Notes: generated from the sequence alone by a model not told the origin. 64,000 nt of DNA from JAHJDO01 sp964437505 (GCA_964437505.1 CAYTGU010000008.1:11845-75844); one strand, 5' to 3'. Shown: positions 32,301 to 42,106, numbered from the stretch's first letter. Made by a program: numbers and translations.

Positions 32301-32543
32301 TCATCCAACAATTCGTAACGCAAAATACGGGATAATATTAAAAACAATTATGGCAATCTTGTATTGTGCCAAATATCGGAAATAGGCAAGTGATATATCG
32401 CTTTCGTTCAAATTAAACATTTTGGCGTGGATACGCGAAATTGGGCCGCGTAAAAAGACCATGAAAATCGCCGAAAATATCAATAATCCAATATTGATTA
32501 CAGCACACCATCCTAGTACTTCACGTAATATATCAATAGTCAT
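32301..32543 (-). CDS. DUF6868-like small membrane protein
   Basis: 80 residues with two hydrophobic helices: GWCAVINIGLLIFSAIFMVF and KIAIIVFNIIPYFALRIVG. A loop, SRIHAKMFNLNESDISLAYF, lies between them. The start MTIDILREVLGW and the closing PYFALRIVG match DUF6868 as I remember it. The function is unknown. It stands alone, 42 bases after the flavoprotein gene start region on the same strand. Confidence 0.7.
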   Translation of the reverse strand: MTIDILREVLGWCAVINIGLLIFSAIFMVFLRGPISRIHAKMFNLNESDISLAYFRYLAQYKIAIIVFNIIPYFALRIVG

Positions 32544-32584
32544 TTGCCACCTCCTTTTTTTGTAAATATTTTATTATTCATTTC

Positions 32585-33652
32585 TTATGCTTCTTTTAGT
32601 TCCGAAAGAAGTTCATGGATAAGTTTCTTAACGGTAGTGATTTTGTCAATGCGATACGCATTCTGCCCGCAGAAAATGAGGCCATGATCCACATCACCAA
32701 AATAGGAATTCACAAGAGCCTGAGCAATACAGTATCGCGCTTTCTCAACTTTACAGGCTGTGAGACATCTATAAGGACAATTTATTTTCAGCTTTCCTTT
32801 AACTTCCAGGTTCTTTAAAAAACGATTATTTATCGCTCGTCCAGGCATACCAACAGGACTTTTAATAATAACAATATCCTCTTCTTTGGCATCCAGATAA
32901 GCTTGCTTGAATTCCCGGGACACATCGCATTCTTCGGTACAGACAAAACGGGTTCCCATCTGAACACCTGAAGCGCCCATAGAAAGCATTCGCGCAATAT
33001 CTTTTCCGTTATAAATACCGCCTCCGGGGATAATAGGAATTTTCTTTCCGTATTTATCTTCATAGGGTTTAATAGTTTCCAGGATTTTGGGCAGAAGTTT
33101 TTCGAGGGAGTAATCCTCTGTATGTTTTAGCTGTTCTTCAGAGAAACCAAGATGTCCTCCGGCCAGAGGTCCTTCAAGGATTAGCCCATCTGCTGTTCTT
33201 TGGTATCGTTTGTCCCAGGTTCGCAGGATAAATTCTGCAACTCTGGCAGAACTAACGATAGGCACAAGGTTTACACTGGGATCCTGGACTAAAGCAGGAA
33301 GTTTAGTTGGCAATCCGGCGCCGAATACGATCATTTTAATTCCTTCACGTACAGCAGTTGTAACCAGATCATCTACGTTGCTGAGCACTCCCATAAAGTT
33401 TATTGCGATGTGGCCATCTGTCATGCTCCTGGCTTTAGAGATCTCTCTTACTAATGCTTCTCTGGATATTCTTTCATATTCCCGTTTTGAATCATCTAAA
33501 TTTCCCAGACCAATACTTGATATAGTGCCTATGCCGCCTTCGTTTGCAACTGCCGAAGCTAGCGAAGAAAGTGAGACTCGGACACCCATACCTCCCTGAA
33601 TTATTGGTATGTCTGCAGTAAGACTTCCAATCTGAAGTTTAGGAACTTTCAT
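32585..33652 (-). CDS. Nitronate monooxygenase / FabK-type flavoprotein
   Basis: 355 residues from the ATG at 33652 (GGAG six bases upstream), overlapping the ketosynthase gene by 14 bases. This is the TIM-barrel NPD/FabK family: IPIIQGGMGVRVS, IAINFMGVL, LAGGHLGF, PIIPGGGIYNGKDIARMLSM and GVQMGTRFVCTEECD hold the FMN-phosphate site. A C-terminal Cys cluster (NCPYRCLTACKVEKARYC) could hold an Fe-S centre or a disulfide. Members oxidise nitronates or reduce enoyl-ACP. Coupling to a FabF-type ketosynthase favours an enoyl-reductase role here, but this is inference. Confidence 0.85.
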   Translation of the reverse strand: MKVPKLQIGSLTADIPIIQGGMGVRVSLSSLASAVANEGGIGTISSIGLGNLDDSKREYERISREALVREISKARSMTDGHIAINFMGVLSNVDDLVTTAVREGIKMIVFGAGLPTKLPALVQDPSVNLVPIVSSARVAEFILRTWDKRYQRTADGLILEGPLAGGHLGFSEEQLKHTEDYSLEKLLPKILETIKPYEDKYGKKIPIIPGGGIYNGKDIARMLSMGASGVQMGTRFVCTEECDVSREFKQAYLDAKEEDIVIIKSPVGMPGRAINNRFLKNLEVKGKLKINCPYRCLTACKVEKARYCIAQALVNSYFGDVDHGLIFCGQNAYRIDKITTVKKLIHELLSELKEA

Positions 33653-34895
33653 GTATATCTCCATATTTTTTAATTATGAGGCAAGCGTTGCCTCCACCGA
33701 AACCAAACGAATTACTCATTGCCGCATTTAAATCAAGTGATTCGGCGCCATTGGTAACATAGTCAAGAGAACAATCAGCATCAGGTTCTTTATAATGAAT
33801 GGTTGGCGGGATCATACCGGTAAACACACTCATTACAGTCGACACAAAGTCCACAGACCCCGCAGCTGCCATAAGATGCCCAATCATCGATTTTATTGAG
33901 CTGACCTTTAAGGTTTTTGCATATTCGCCAAATACTTTTTTAATAGCTGCACTCTCACATTTGTCATTTAAAACAGTGGATGTGCCATGCGCATTGATAT
34001 ATCCTATTCTTTCAGCATCCATATCAGCGTCCTGCAGCGCTGCTTGCATAACTCGGATCATCCCATCGCCCTCGGGTTCTGGTGCCGTAAAGTGATAGGC
34101 ATCGGACGTATTGCCGTATCCGACGATTTCAGCATAAATTCTTACTCCTCGCTTGAGAGCGTGTTTCAGATTTTCCAAAACAACAATCCCGGCTCCTTCT
34201 CCCATCACAAAACCATCACGATTTTTATCAAAGGGTCTACAGGCATTTTCAGCGCAATCATTTGGAGTCATGGATCGTGTGGCGCAAAAACATCCATAGG
34301 GTAGCTGGGTTATACATGCTTCGGAACTACCTGCAAGCATGATGTCGGCATCTCCTCTCTGAAGAATCCGAAAAGCATCGCCAATGGCGTTTGATCCTGT
34401 AGAACAGGCCACAGAGGGAGCAGAAAGGGGACCTTTTAAGCCATATTTAATGGAAACCATACACGCTGCCATATTGATAAGCAGCTTGGACACAAAAAAC
34501 GGATTTAAACTTTTGGGGCCATTTTTTTGAAGACTGGAATACCCGTCTTCGATTGTCTGTGAACCCCCAATGCCGGAACCGATGATGACGCCTGCCCTGT
34601 TTTTGTCAAATGAGAAAGATTCCAATCCTGCGTCTTCAATTGCCATTGCAGATGTAGCGATTCCAAACTGTGTGAATCGATCCATACGTCTTGCTGATTT
34701 TTTGTCAATCCATTCTTCAGCTTGAAAATCTTTTACCTCAGCTGCGAGCTTGGAACGAAAATCTGTCACATCAAAACGAGTAACTCTCGCAATTCCGTTT
34801 TGCCCAGTCTTTAATCCCTCACAAAAATCCTGTACACCTATACCAATCGGTGTTACAGCGCCCAAGCCTGTGATAACAACCTGATGTTCGTTCAT
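33639..34895 (-). CDS. fabF: Beta-ketoacyl-ACP synthase II
   Basis: 418 residues with the complete Cys-His-His triad of KAS II: SVACSTGSNAIGDAF (nucleophile Cys), INAHGTSTVLND and SSIKSMIGHLMAAAG. The closing NSFGFGGGNACLI is also typical. It condenses malonyl-ACP with acyl-ACP to lengthen fatty acids. No acpP, fabD or fabG adjoins it, which is unlike a core fab operon. Pairing with the flavoprotein may mark a special fatty-acid or polyketide-type route. Confidence 0.93.
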   Translation of the reverse strand: MNEHQVVITGLGAVTPIGIGVQDFCEGLKTGQNGIARVTRFDVTDFRSKLAAEVKDFQAEEWIDKKSARRMDRFTQFGIATSAMAIEDAGLESFSFDKNRAGVIIGSGIGGSQTIEDGYSSLQKNGPKSLNPFFVSKLLINMAACMVSIKYGLKGPLSAPSVACSTGSNAIGDAFRILQRGDADIMLAGSSEACITQLPYGCFCATRSMTPNDCAENACRPFDKNRDGFVMGEGAGIVVLENLKHALKRGVRIYAEIVGYGNTSDAYHFTAPEPEGDGMIRVMQAALQDADMDAERIGYINAHGTSTVLNDKCESAAIKKVFGEYAKTLKVSSIKSMIGHLMAAAGSVDFVSTVMSVFTGMIPPTIHYKEPDADCSLDYVTNGAESLDLNAAMSNSFGFGGGNACLIIKKYGDIHESS

Positions 34896-34929
34896 GACAC
34901 GAAATCCCTTATAAAATATATTGCAAAGA

Positions 34930-35277
34930 TTAAGCCAGATCTTCTTCAGTCATTCCAAAATGATGCCCAAGTTCGTGCATAACTACTTCCTTAACTCTTT
35001 TCTTTATTCTATCTTCATTGCTGCATAACATTTCAATAGGTTCTTTATAAATAGTTATCATATCAGGAAGAACGTTTGAATAATACACTCCCCTCTTCTT
35101 TAGCGGAATGCCTTGATACAATCCGAGAAGAGTCATGGGACTCTTTATTCCCTGTTTCCTGAGTATCTCCTCAGAAGGCCTGTCTTCTACCGATATACTC
35201 ACATTTTCCATTCTCCGCTGAAACTCATCTGGTAATCCGTTAACAGCTTCTGCTACGAGCTTTTCAAATTTATTCAT
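34930..35277 (-). CDS. Zincin-like metallopeptidase (DUF1025/PF06262 type)
   Basis: 115 residues. The zinc site HELGHHFGMTEEDL (HExxH plus a downstream acidic residue) closes the domain. LVAEAVNGLPDEFQRRMENV and GLYQGIPLKKRGVYYSN are typical of the small standalone minimal-gluzincin family. It is cytosolic, with no signal peptide. The native substrate of this family is unknown. Its start overlaps the end of the upstream gene by 8 bases. Confidence 0.88.
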   Translation of the reverse strand: MNKFEKLVAEAVNGLPDEFQRRMENVSISVEDRPSEEILRKQGIKSPMTLLGLYQGIPLKKRGVYYSNVLPDMITIYKEPIEMLCSNEDRIKKRVKEVVMHELGHHFGMTEEDLA

Positions 35278-36259
35278 ACATTATTTTTACTTGTTTAAAG
35301 TAAAGAGGAGTTTTATCAGAAGAGAGAACCCTTTTAAATATAAGCTTATTTTCTTTCGCCACTAAGTCAGATATATCGAAAATAAAGAAAGAATAGTCTC
35401 TGGATTTCGGCACTTTCCAGAGCCCATAACTTGTAACACTTGATTCGCAAGTTGTGCTCTTATTTAGCAATCTTTTTGTGTCTTTTATTTGAGTACCGTT
35501 AATCTCAATTACCAAAGCACTTATATAACCTGTCGGTTTTCTCGACTTAGCCCTTACCAGAAAAGAAAGATGTGCCTTTTTCGCGCTTGGCAGAGCAAAG
35601 GAAAAGCTAACTGGTTCCAGAGCAGTTGCTTTGACTTCCCTTTCCTTATGAGTTAAGTTAACTTCCTTCTTAGGATGCTCGGTTTTAGCCTTCGTAGCAG
35701 AGCTAATTTCCACTTTTCGAGGTTTAATCTCTTCTTTTTGAGATTTACTTTCTTCTTTAGCAACTACTGTCTCTTTGTCTCTTGATTCATAGATTATCTT
35801 TACTTCCTTAAGAAAAAATGGAGCTTCAGACAAGGAATGCGGAACTCTTAGAAATATGATCCTGTTCTTATTTTTAATTAAATCAGTAATATCAAAGACA
35901 AATAAGAAATAGTCCCCGGAAACAGGAACAGTCCAGACGCCATGAGCATTACACAAATCATTTGTTTCTTCCGTTACCTTGAACGGTTCATTTATCAATC
36001 TTCCCGAAGTCTTTATTCTATCTCCGTTAACGTGTATTACTAAGCCCTTTGTGTATCCATCGGGTTTTTCGGAGTCTGCTTTTATAAGAAACGATAGATA
36101 TGTTTTGCATGTATCTTGCTTGGTGAATGAAAAAACAGCCGGTTCATCAACTGCCAGTCTTAATTCCTCAACTCCTGGACTAAGAACAAGTTCCTTTGCC
36201 ATGGAAGGATTTCCTATCAGAATAAAACTTAAAACAAGCATTAAAATTCTTAGTATCAT
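35270..36259 (-). CDS. Exported protein with two copies of a beta-sandwich-like repeat
   Basis: 329 residues with a signal peptide (ILRILMLVLSFILIGNPSMA). Two homologous units of about 110 residues, at about 40-150 and 215-325, share these landmarks: YLSFLIKADSEKPDGYTKG against LSFLVRAKSRKPTGYISA; HGVWTVPVSGDYFLFVFDIT against YGLWKVPKSRDYSFFIFDIS; and FFLKEVKIIYE against YFKQVKIMYE. A Lys/Glu-rich linker joins them. The fold looks like a carbohydrate-binding or lectin-type sandwich, but no family is recognised. It overlaps the GNAT gene by 4 bases. Confidence 0.6.
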   Translation of the reverse strand: MILRILMLVLSFILIGNPSMAKELVLSPGVEELRLAVDEPAVFSFTKQDTCKTYLSFLIKADSEKPDGYTKGLVIHVNGDRIKTSGRLINEPFKVTEETNDLCNAHGVWTVPVSGDYFLFVFDITDLIKNKNRIIFLRVPHSLSEAPFFLKEVKIIYESRDKETVVAKEESKSQKEEIKPRKVEISSATKAKTEHPKKEVNLTHKEREVKATALEPVSFSFALPSAKKAHLSFLVRAKSRKPTGYISALVIEINGTQIKDTKRLLNKSTTCESSVTSYGLWKVPKSRDYSFFIFDISDLVAKENKLIFKRVLSSDKTPLYFKQVKIMYE

Positions 36260-36726
36260 TCTACTTCCATATTTGTTTTTACCTTATACATAACAGGAAC
36301 CTCTCCACAATCAGGAAACTTCGGACACTTAATACAATCAGCCCAGACTTTGTGAGGAAGTTCTGATTTGTTAATCTTAAAAAACCCTTTTCTCTCAAAA
36401 AACTCAGGTTTATAAGTAAGAGCAAATACCTTATTCAGCCCTATATAGCCCATTTCTCCAATACATGCTTCTATCAGTTTGGCACCTATCCCCTTTCCTT
36501 GCTTTTCTGCTTTCACAGCAAGAGACCGTATCTCACCAAGCTCTTCCCACATAACGTGAAGAGCACAACACCCGGAAACCCTCCCTGATTCCTCAAACAC
36601 AAAGAAATCTCTTAAGTTATCATATAATTCACTCAGAGAACGCGGAAGCATTTCCTCCTTATTTGCAAATTCCATAATCAGGTTGTAAATCTGTTTTATA
36701 TCAGCTATTTTCGCTTTTCTTATCAC
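36256..36726 (-). CDS. GNAT acetyltransferase, short ArgA-like
   Basis: 156 residues. The acetyl-CoA loop is RSLAVKAEKQGKGIGAKLIE. The ending KSELPHKVWADCIKCPKFPD, with two or three Cys, is characteristic of short N-acetylglutamate-synthase-type enzymes, which acetylate glutamate as the first step of arginine synthesis. The start is GTG at 36726, overlapping the WecA-type gene by 26 bases. No other arg genes are near, so the substrate is inferred from family resemblance alone. Confidence 0.75.
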   Translation of the reverse strand: MIRKAKIADIKQIYNLIMEFANKEEMLPRSLSELYDNLRDFFVFEESGRVSGCCALHVMWEELGEIRSLAVKAEKQGKGIGAKLIEACIGEMGYIGLNKVFALTYKPEFFERKGFFKINKSELPHKVWADCIKCPKFPDCGEVPVMYKVKTNMEVE

Positions 36727-37816
36727 TATTTCTCTTTGCTATCCTCTCTAAAATTGCAATAATTATAAATATACACACAGTTTGAACCAATATTACCCCT
36801 GCTCCCCATATATTAGCAAAGCAAAGCAGTAAAGCATTAATCCCTACACAGAAAGTAACCAGATAAATAAACCATACTGCCTGTTTCTGTGTCATTCCCA
36901 ATTTAACAAGCCTGTGTGAAAAATGGTTCATATCCCCTTGAAAAATAGACCTTTTATTCTCAATCCTTACAATTATCACAGATATTGTATCAAAGATCGG
37001 CACTCCAAGTATTAAAATAGGCATAACCACAGGAAAGAAAGTAGGACTGCTCTTTGTGTAATAAGAGCTTACAACTGTTAATACAGCCAGTATATAGCCT
37101 ATAAACATACTTCCTGCATCGCCCATAAATATCCTTGCAGGATGCATATTATAACGCAAAAACCCAAATATGCTTCCAGCAAGAACTAAAAGTATTGTTG
37201 CAGTAAAAACCTGCCCTTGGAATGCTGTTATTACAAAAAATATCATAGAGGCAATAACCGCCACACCTGCCGAAAGTCCATCCATATTATCCAGCAGATT
37301 AAATGCATTCGTAATTCCAATGATCCATACAACTGTGATAATACTGCTAATGAAATTATTTTCTATAAAAAGCGTTATTCTTATTCCAAAACTAATAAGC
37401 AATAATGCAACCATTATCTGTCCCATTAGCTTAGTTTTGACAGATAATTTATGAATAGTATCGTCAACCAGTCCCAGCACACATATAAATATTCCGCCGA
37501 CTAAAATAACAGCTAATTTCGGTAAAACAGCTTTTATTAAATGGATTTCACTGAGTAAAAAATCAGGCATTAAGTGGATTAGACAAAAAATTTCGGAACA
37601 GCAGAAGAGTATCAACAAGTTTATAAGTACTGTTACTATAAACGATATGCAGATCGCTGCTCCTCCAAGCAATGGCTTAGGTTTTAGATGTATCTTCCAT
37701 TCCCCAGGATGATCAAGCATGCCATGCTTTGTTGCAAATTTTCTAGCAACAGGAACCAGGATAAGACTCAAAAGAAAAGACATTATAAAACAGCAAAAAT
37801 AAACTATATACCACAT
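36701..37816 (-). CDS. WecA/TagO-type undecaprenyl-phosphate sugar-1-phosphate transferase
   Basis: 371 residues from the ATG at 37816 (GGGGAG upstream; a TTG at 37834 is less likely). About ten membrane helices. Signature Asp clusters are GLVDDTIHKLS, NLLDNMDGLSAG and IFMGDAGSMF, and the HIS motif region is GDMNHFSHRLV. It transfers GlcNAc-1-P or a similar sugar-phosphate to undecaprenyl phosphate, starting surface polysaccharide synthesis. It lies at the head of the glycosyltransferase block. Confidence 0.9.
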   Translation of the reverse strand: MWYIVYFCCFIMSFLLSLILVPVARKFATKHGMLDHPGEWKIHLKPKPLLGGAAICISFIVTVLINLLILFCCSEIFCLIHLMPDFLLSEIHLIKAVLPKLAVILVGGIFICVLGLVDDTIHKLSVKTKLMGQIMVALLLISFGIRITLFIENNFISSIITVVWIIGITNAFNLLDNMDGLSAGVAVIASMIFFVITAFQGQVFTATILLVLAGSIFGFLRYNMHPARIFMGDAGSMFIGYILAVLTVVSSYYTKSSPTFFPVVMPILILGVPIFDTISVIIVRIENKRSIFQGDMNHFSHRLVKLGMTQKQAVWFIYLVTFCVGINALLLCFANIWGAGVILVQTVCIFIIIAILERIAKRNSDKKSENS

Positions 37817-37852
37817 AAAAACTCCCCTTCTCAAGGATTAAAAACTTAATTC

Positions 37853-39028
37853 TTATAACTTATCACTAAGTAATAGATTATCGTATATTTCTTTTATTTT
37901 ATCAATCATTGTTTCTATGCGAAATGCCGGGTCTACAAGCTTTCTACCATTCATACCTATTTTCTCTGCTTTTTTTGTATCATTCAGCAAATCTATTACT
38001 CTCTCTGATAGTCTTTTAGTGTCTTTAGGAGCAACAAGATAACCTGTGTCGTTATTACGTATCAGTTCCCTAGCTCCATCAATATCAAAGCTCACTACAG
38101 GCTTGGACATTGCCATTGCCTGAGGTATAACTCTTGCTAGTCCTTCTCTTAGCGAAGTGTGCACAACTATATCCATTGCAGCAATAAATCTTGGTACGTC
38201 ATTATTCGGGATAAGTCCTGCAAAAACAAATCTATCTTTCAATCCCATTTGCCTAACCCTGTGTTCCAATTGTTCCCTTAAAACTCCGTCTCCTATAATT
38301 AAAAAATATACATTCTGCACGCATTCCGAAATATATTTCGATGCGCTGATAAAATATTCATAGCCCTTTAGGGGGAAAAGCCTTGCTACTTTACCTACAA
38401 CCTTAGCGTCAACAGGTAGCCCGATATTCCTTTTTGCTTGACGAGAACTTGTTCTATCATCTATAAACTTATCTAAATCCATACCGCTATAAACCGTTAC
38501 ATATCCACTAACAGGTTTTATGCCTGCAGCCTGCGCTTTTTGAGCCATGCTTTCGCAGACAGTAATTATCTTATCTGTGTATCTCCCGGCCAGTCTCTCA
38601 AGACGGATATAAAGAAAATTTAAAAATTTGTTCTGATACGGGTGAAACGGTAAACCATGTATTGTATGTATGATTACACTACATCCTGCCAGTTTTGCTG
38701 CAAGTCTTCCAAGAATACCCGCTTTTGAAGAATGCGTATGCACTATATCGTACTCGTTTTTCTTTATTAACTTATACAAAGACAAGAAAGCTGAGATATC
38801 ACTAAAAGGGTTTATATTCCTTGTCAGACTGTTAATGATTGTTAATTTTACTCCGGATTCTTTTGCCTTGTTCACGATACTTCCTTCAGGACCTGTGGTA
38901 TGTCCTGAAGCCAGTGTAATATCATAGGCAGGATCCTTCATCAATCCTTCTGCTGTGTACAGTGTATTTTCCTGCGCTCCGCCCAGAATCAGGCGAGTAA
39001 TTATGTGGAGAACCTTTACTTTTTCCAT
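37853..39028 (-). CDS. GT4-family glycosyltransferase
   Basis: 391 residues with the GT-B fold of family 4. The N-terminal domain reads LHIITRLILGGAQENTLYT and DIVHTHSSKAGILGRLAAK. The C-terminal donor domain has VGKVARLFPLKGYEYFISAS and the E-x7-E motif region SLREGLARVIPQAMAMSKPV. It uses a nucleotide sugar on a lipid-linked or surface acceptor. Its start overlaps the preceding GT39 gene by 13 bases. Confidence 0.9.
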   Translation of the reverse strand: MEKVKVLHIITRLILGGAQENTLYTAEGLMKDPAYDITLASGHTTGPEGSIVNKAKESGVKLTIINSLTRNINPFSDISAFLSLYKLIKKNEYDIVHTHSSKAGILGRLAAKLAGCSVIIHTIHGLPFHPYQNKFLNFLYIRLERLAGRYTDKIITVCESMAQKAQAAGIKPVSGYVTVYSGMDLDKFIDDRTSSRQAKRNIGLPVDAKVVGKVARLFPLKGYEYFISASKYISECVQNVYFLIIGDGVLREQLEHRVRQMGLKDRFVFAGLIPNNDVPRFIAAMDIVVHTSLREGLARVIPQAMAMSKPVVSFDIDGARELIRNNDTGYLVAPKDTKRLSERVIDLLNDTKKAEKIGMNGRKLVDPAFRIETMIDKIKEIYDNLLLSDKL

Positions 39029-40221
39029 AACAATCTATCTATTCCTACAGAGCCTAGCACAATAACAGCAGGCATTATGGGAAGTCTGAATCTCATGGTA
39101 CCATAAAATATCATACAGAAAATGCTGGTATATACTATAAGACAGTACAAAGGTAAAACAAGTTTCCAGTTTCTTATACTCAAAAATAGCCCAATAAGAA
39201 AAAATGGAAGGATCAATCCATAAGAAAACATGCTTATTAATTTGTATTTTATATCTGTAAATCCTGACGTGTAAAAGGGGAAAACCCTCCACAATCTCCC
39301 CAACTTTTTTATGCTCACTTTAAAGAATACCCAAGGATTGTCTCTTGTGAATTCCAAGCCCTTCTTAAACATATAGTTCGATGCTTCAACCTCTCCCATA
39401 GATACTGTCTCTTCTGGTTCTATAAAATCAATATCTCTAATGCACCCACCTGTTTTGTTCATCGGGTTATTTCCACTGTAAAAAACTCGTCCTACTTCAG
39501 TAGTAATAGGAACAAATTTCTCAAAAACAATATAGTTTCTTATAGTCCATGGCGATACTACTAAAAACATAGTTGCTAAAATTATCACTACGCCTTTAAG
39601 TCTGCGTCTAGACACAAAAAAATAACACATTATAAAAAACAGTCCAAATCCCAGTGCAATAGGCCTTGTAAGCGCTGAAAGCCCTAAAAATATGCCCGAT
39701 AGCCATGAGTCTTGATAGGAACCTGTTTTTATAAATCTGATTAAATATAATAAGGATAAACAGGAGAGAAAAACAAACAAAGTCTCTGTAAGAACATACC
39801 CGCTATAGAAAACATAAAAAGGATAAAATATAGAAATGTAGGCTGAAACCCTCCCAACTCTTTCATGGGCAATCTCTTTGCCAATGAGATAGGTAATAAC
39901 TGGAACTAGAGAGCTTATACAAACTTGAAAGATTCTTGTCGGCCAGTAACCTTGTCCAAAAAACTTAAAAACTCCTGCAAGAATAAATGGAAAAAGTGGA
40001 GCTCTGTTTGCTAAAAGGGTTGAATCAGGTAACATGTTGAATCCATTACCTGAAGCAATGTTTTTTGCAATCAAAATGTACTGAGCCGCATCACCAAAAA
40101 GCGAACGTTCAATATGTATTATGTCCTGAGAAAAGAAATATAGATATATGAATCTGACAATAAAGGAAAAGAGAAAAATAAGGAGAACGTAAAAATTTCT
40201 ATTCTTTATATCAAATTTCAT
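39016..40221 (-). CDS. GT39-type membrane glycosyltransferase
   Basis: 401 residues with about ten hydrophobic helices. FGDAAQYILIAKNIASGNGF holds the Asp in the first periplasmic loop that is catalytic in PMT/ArnT-type enzymes, and RAPLFPFILAGVFKFFG resembles the following loop. The soluble C-terminal half is short. These enzymes move sugars from a polyprenyl phosphate onto lipids or proteins. The C-terminus is close to the protein at 51063 (FGLILPF, RFRLPIMPAVI against RYRVPIMPFVI), so the two are paralogues. Confidence 0.82.
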   Translation of the reverse strand: MKFDIKNRNFYVLLIFLFSFIVRFIYLYFFSQDIIHIERSLFGDAAQYILIAKNIASGNGFNMLPDSTLLANRAPLFPFILAGVFKFFGQGYWPTRIFQVCISSLVPVITYLIGKEIAHERVGRVSAYISIFYPFYVFYSGYVLTETLFVFLSCLSLLYLIRFIKTGSYQDSWLSGIFLGLSALTRPIALGFGLFFIMCYFFVSRRRLKGVVIILATMFLVVSPWTIRNYIVFEKFVPITTEVGRVFYSGNNPMNKTGGCIRDIDFIEPEETVSMGEVEASNYMFKKGLEFTRDNPWVFFKVSIKKLGRLWRVFPFYTSGFTDIKYKLISMFSYGLILPFFLIGLFLSIRNWKLVLPLYCLIVYTSIFCMIFYGTMRFRLPIMPAVIVLGSVGIDRLLWKK

Positions 40222-40326
40222 TCTTATTACTTGAACCTTTTTGTGCTAGTATACTTAAAACAGTGTTTAGCTACAATCTTATTATCTCGAAAACTTTCGG
40301 CATAAAGAAAAACTCTGGGATACAAA

Positions 40327-42051
40327 ATGGTAGCATCTAAAAAATCAGAAACAAGTAAGATTTTCATCATAGTATTATCTTTCTTAATACTTATTTCTGC
40401 ATATGTATATACGAGAGGGATAAGATTTGGACTTCCCTCTCAAGCCCTGAATAATCTATATTTTGCAAACAAAGATAGCATTCAAACCACGATGGCAAAG
40501 ATTAAGAGTTATCCTCCAGAAGCTACATGGAAAGGGATGAGAGTGCATTTAGCTTATCATCCTGAAGAAGCAGGGGAAAAAGCGCCTAGAAATCTGTACA
40601 ATTCCATAAGAAGTTACCATCCGGATGAGTATTATCTGATAAAAAGCTTATCTACCATGAATCCAAAAGAATTGGATTTTAATCCTAATCAGGTTACAAT
40701 TGGCGGAGTGTATCTATACATGATAGGACTTTTGCTTTTTTTGCTTTCCAAGTTTAATTTAATTGCTGTTACTTCTGATCTGGCTTTCTATTTTCTTCAC
40801 CCTGAGGAGATTGCTAAATTTTACATGGTTGGAAGATTCGTAACAGCGTTATATGGAATCGGCCTTATTGTTTTAAGTTACCTTATATCTAAAAAGGTTC
40901 TTAAAAATAACATTGGTCCATTTATAAGCAGTCTCTTAATTTTATTCACGCCTCTAATGTTATTAAATGCCCATTATATGTATGTTGACGTTCCCGGTTT
41001 ATTCTGGATAATGGCGTGTCTGTTTGTTACAGCCAAATTCATTGAAACATTTTCCTTTAAAAAAGTTTTCTTGGCAGGTCTGTTTTCCGGTCTTGCCTGT
41101 GGAACAAAGGTAACCTTTGGCGCATCCCTGATAATACCTGTAATCGGAATTCTTCTTAGTCATAAGGATTTAAAACAGCTGTTTAAAGGACTTACCTTAA
41201 CCGTTGCAGCGTTCTTGCTCTTCTTTTTTGTAACAAATCCATATTTCCTCATAACTTTCCCCAAACCTTTGATAATCCTGAGTGAGCATACAGGATTATC
41301 TTTTAGTTGGAGGTTCTATATTTCCAGCTTGAAATATGGACTAGGTATTCCTCTTTTTATTTTTGCTTTAATTGGCATTCTAATTAAAATACTGTCTTTA
41401 AAAAAGAATAAACTCTTTGAGAAAAGAGTGGTTTTACTTCTTTTATCATGGATACTTTTTTTCTTTGTTTTTATTTCTTCCTTTTCCATAGCATTTTCAA
41501 GATATATTCTTCCCATTGTTCCTCCGCTTATTATTCTTGGATGTAGCGGATGGTTTGAACTATTAAATAAGCTGAAATCCGTAAAAAAACACATCGGTTA
41601 CTCTATAGTCACCTTTGTTCTGTTATTTACATTCTGTTACGGGATGAGCTATGAAAAACTTTTGGTGAACAAAAACATACGTACTGAGGCAGGAGAATGG
41701 ATTGCAAAAAACATAAAGCAATCTTCAACTATTGGAATGACAGAAATTCCATGGCAATATCAGATGCCACCAATAGATGGAAATAGGTATAAACTGGTTA
41801 TAGTTGGCAATGATTATTCTGCATTACAGAAGAAAAACCCTGAATATTTTATAACATCAAACATACAGTATGGATTCAACCATTTATCCGAGTTCTTTCA
41901 TAATTTACTTACATCTCAAGACTATGAGATATACAAGGTATTTCATAAGCCTCTTTCTTTCATGGGAATTACGTTTAAACAGTTTGGCGTTTCAGAGGAT
42001 CTCTGGTATATAAATCCGATTATAGTAGTATTAAAATACAAGGGATTGTAA
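40327..42051 (+). CDS. GT39-like membrane glycosyltransferase (plus strand)
   Basis: 574 residues, about 11 membrane helices. YHPDEYYLIKSLSTMNPKEL carries the Asp-Glu pair of the PMT/GT39 catalytic loop. A soluble insertion precedes it, and a C-terminal periplasmic domain (AGEWIAKNIKQSSTIGMTE) resembles those in large mannosyltransferase-like proteins. It is transcribed opposite to its neighbours, with a possible extended -10 element (TGCTAGTAT) in the 105-base gap. The donor and acceptor are unknown. Confidence 0.78.
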   Translation: MVASKKSETSKIFIIVLSFLILISAYVYTRGIRFGLPSQALNNLYFANKDSIQTTMAKIKSYPPEATWKGMRVHLAYHPEEAGEKAPRNLYNSIRSYHPDEYYLIKSLSTMNPKELDFNPNQVTIGGVYLYMIGLLLFLLSKFNLIAVTSDLAFYFLHPEEIAKFYMVGRFVTALYGIGLIVLSYLISKKVLKNNIGPFISSLLILFTPLMLLNAHYMYVDVPGLFWIMACLFVTAKFIETFSFKKVFLAGLFSGLACGTKVTFGASLIIPVIGILLSHKDLKQLFKGLTLTVAAFLLFFFVTNPYFLITFPKPLIILSEHTGLSFSWRFYISSLKYGLGIPLFIFALIGILIKILSLKKNKLFEKRVVLLLLSWILFFFVFISSFSIAFSRYILPIVPPLIILGCSGWFELLNKLKSVKKHIGYSIVTFVLLFTFCYGMSYEKLLVNKNIRTEAGEWIAKNIKQSSTIGMTEIPWQYQMPPIDGNRYKLVIVGNDYSALQKKNPEYFITSNIQYGFNHLSEFFHNLLTSQDYEIYKVFHKPLSFMGITFKQFGVSEDLWYINPIIVVLKYKGL

Positions 42052-42106
42052 TCTAGGAATACCTGTTAATGAAGCGTAAAACAGCACCTAAAACAACGAT
42101 TACATT

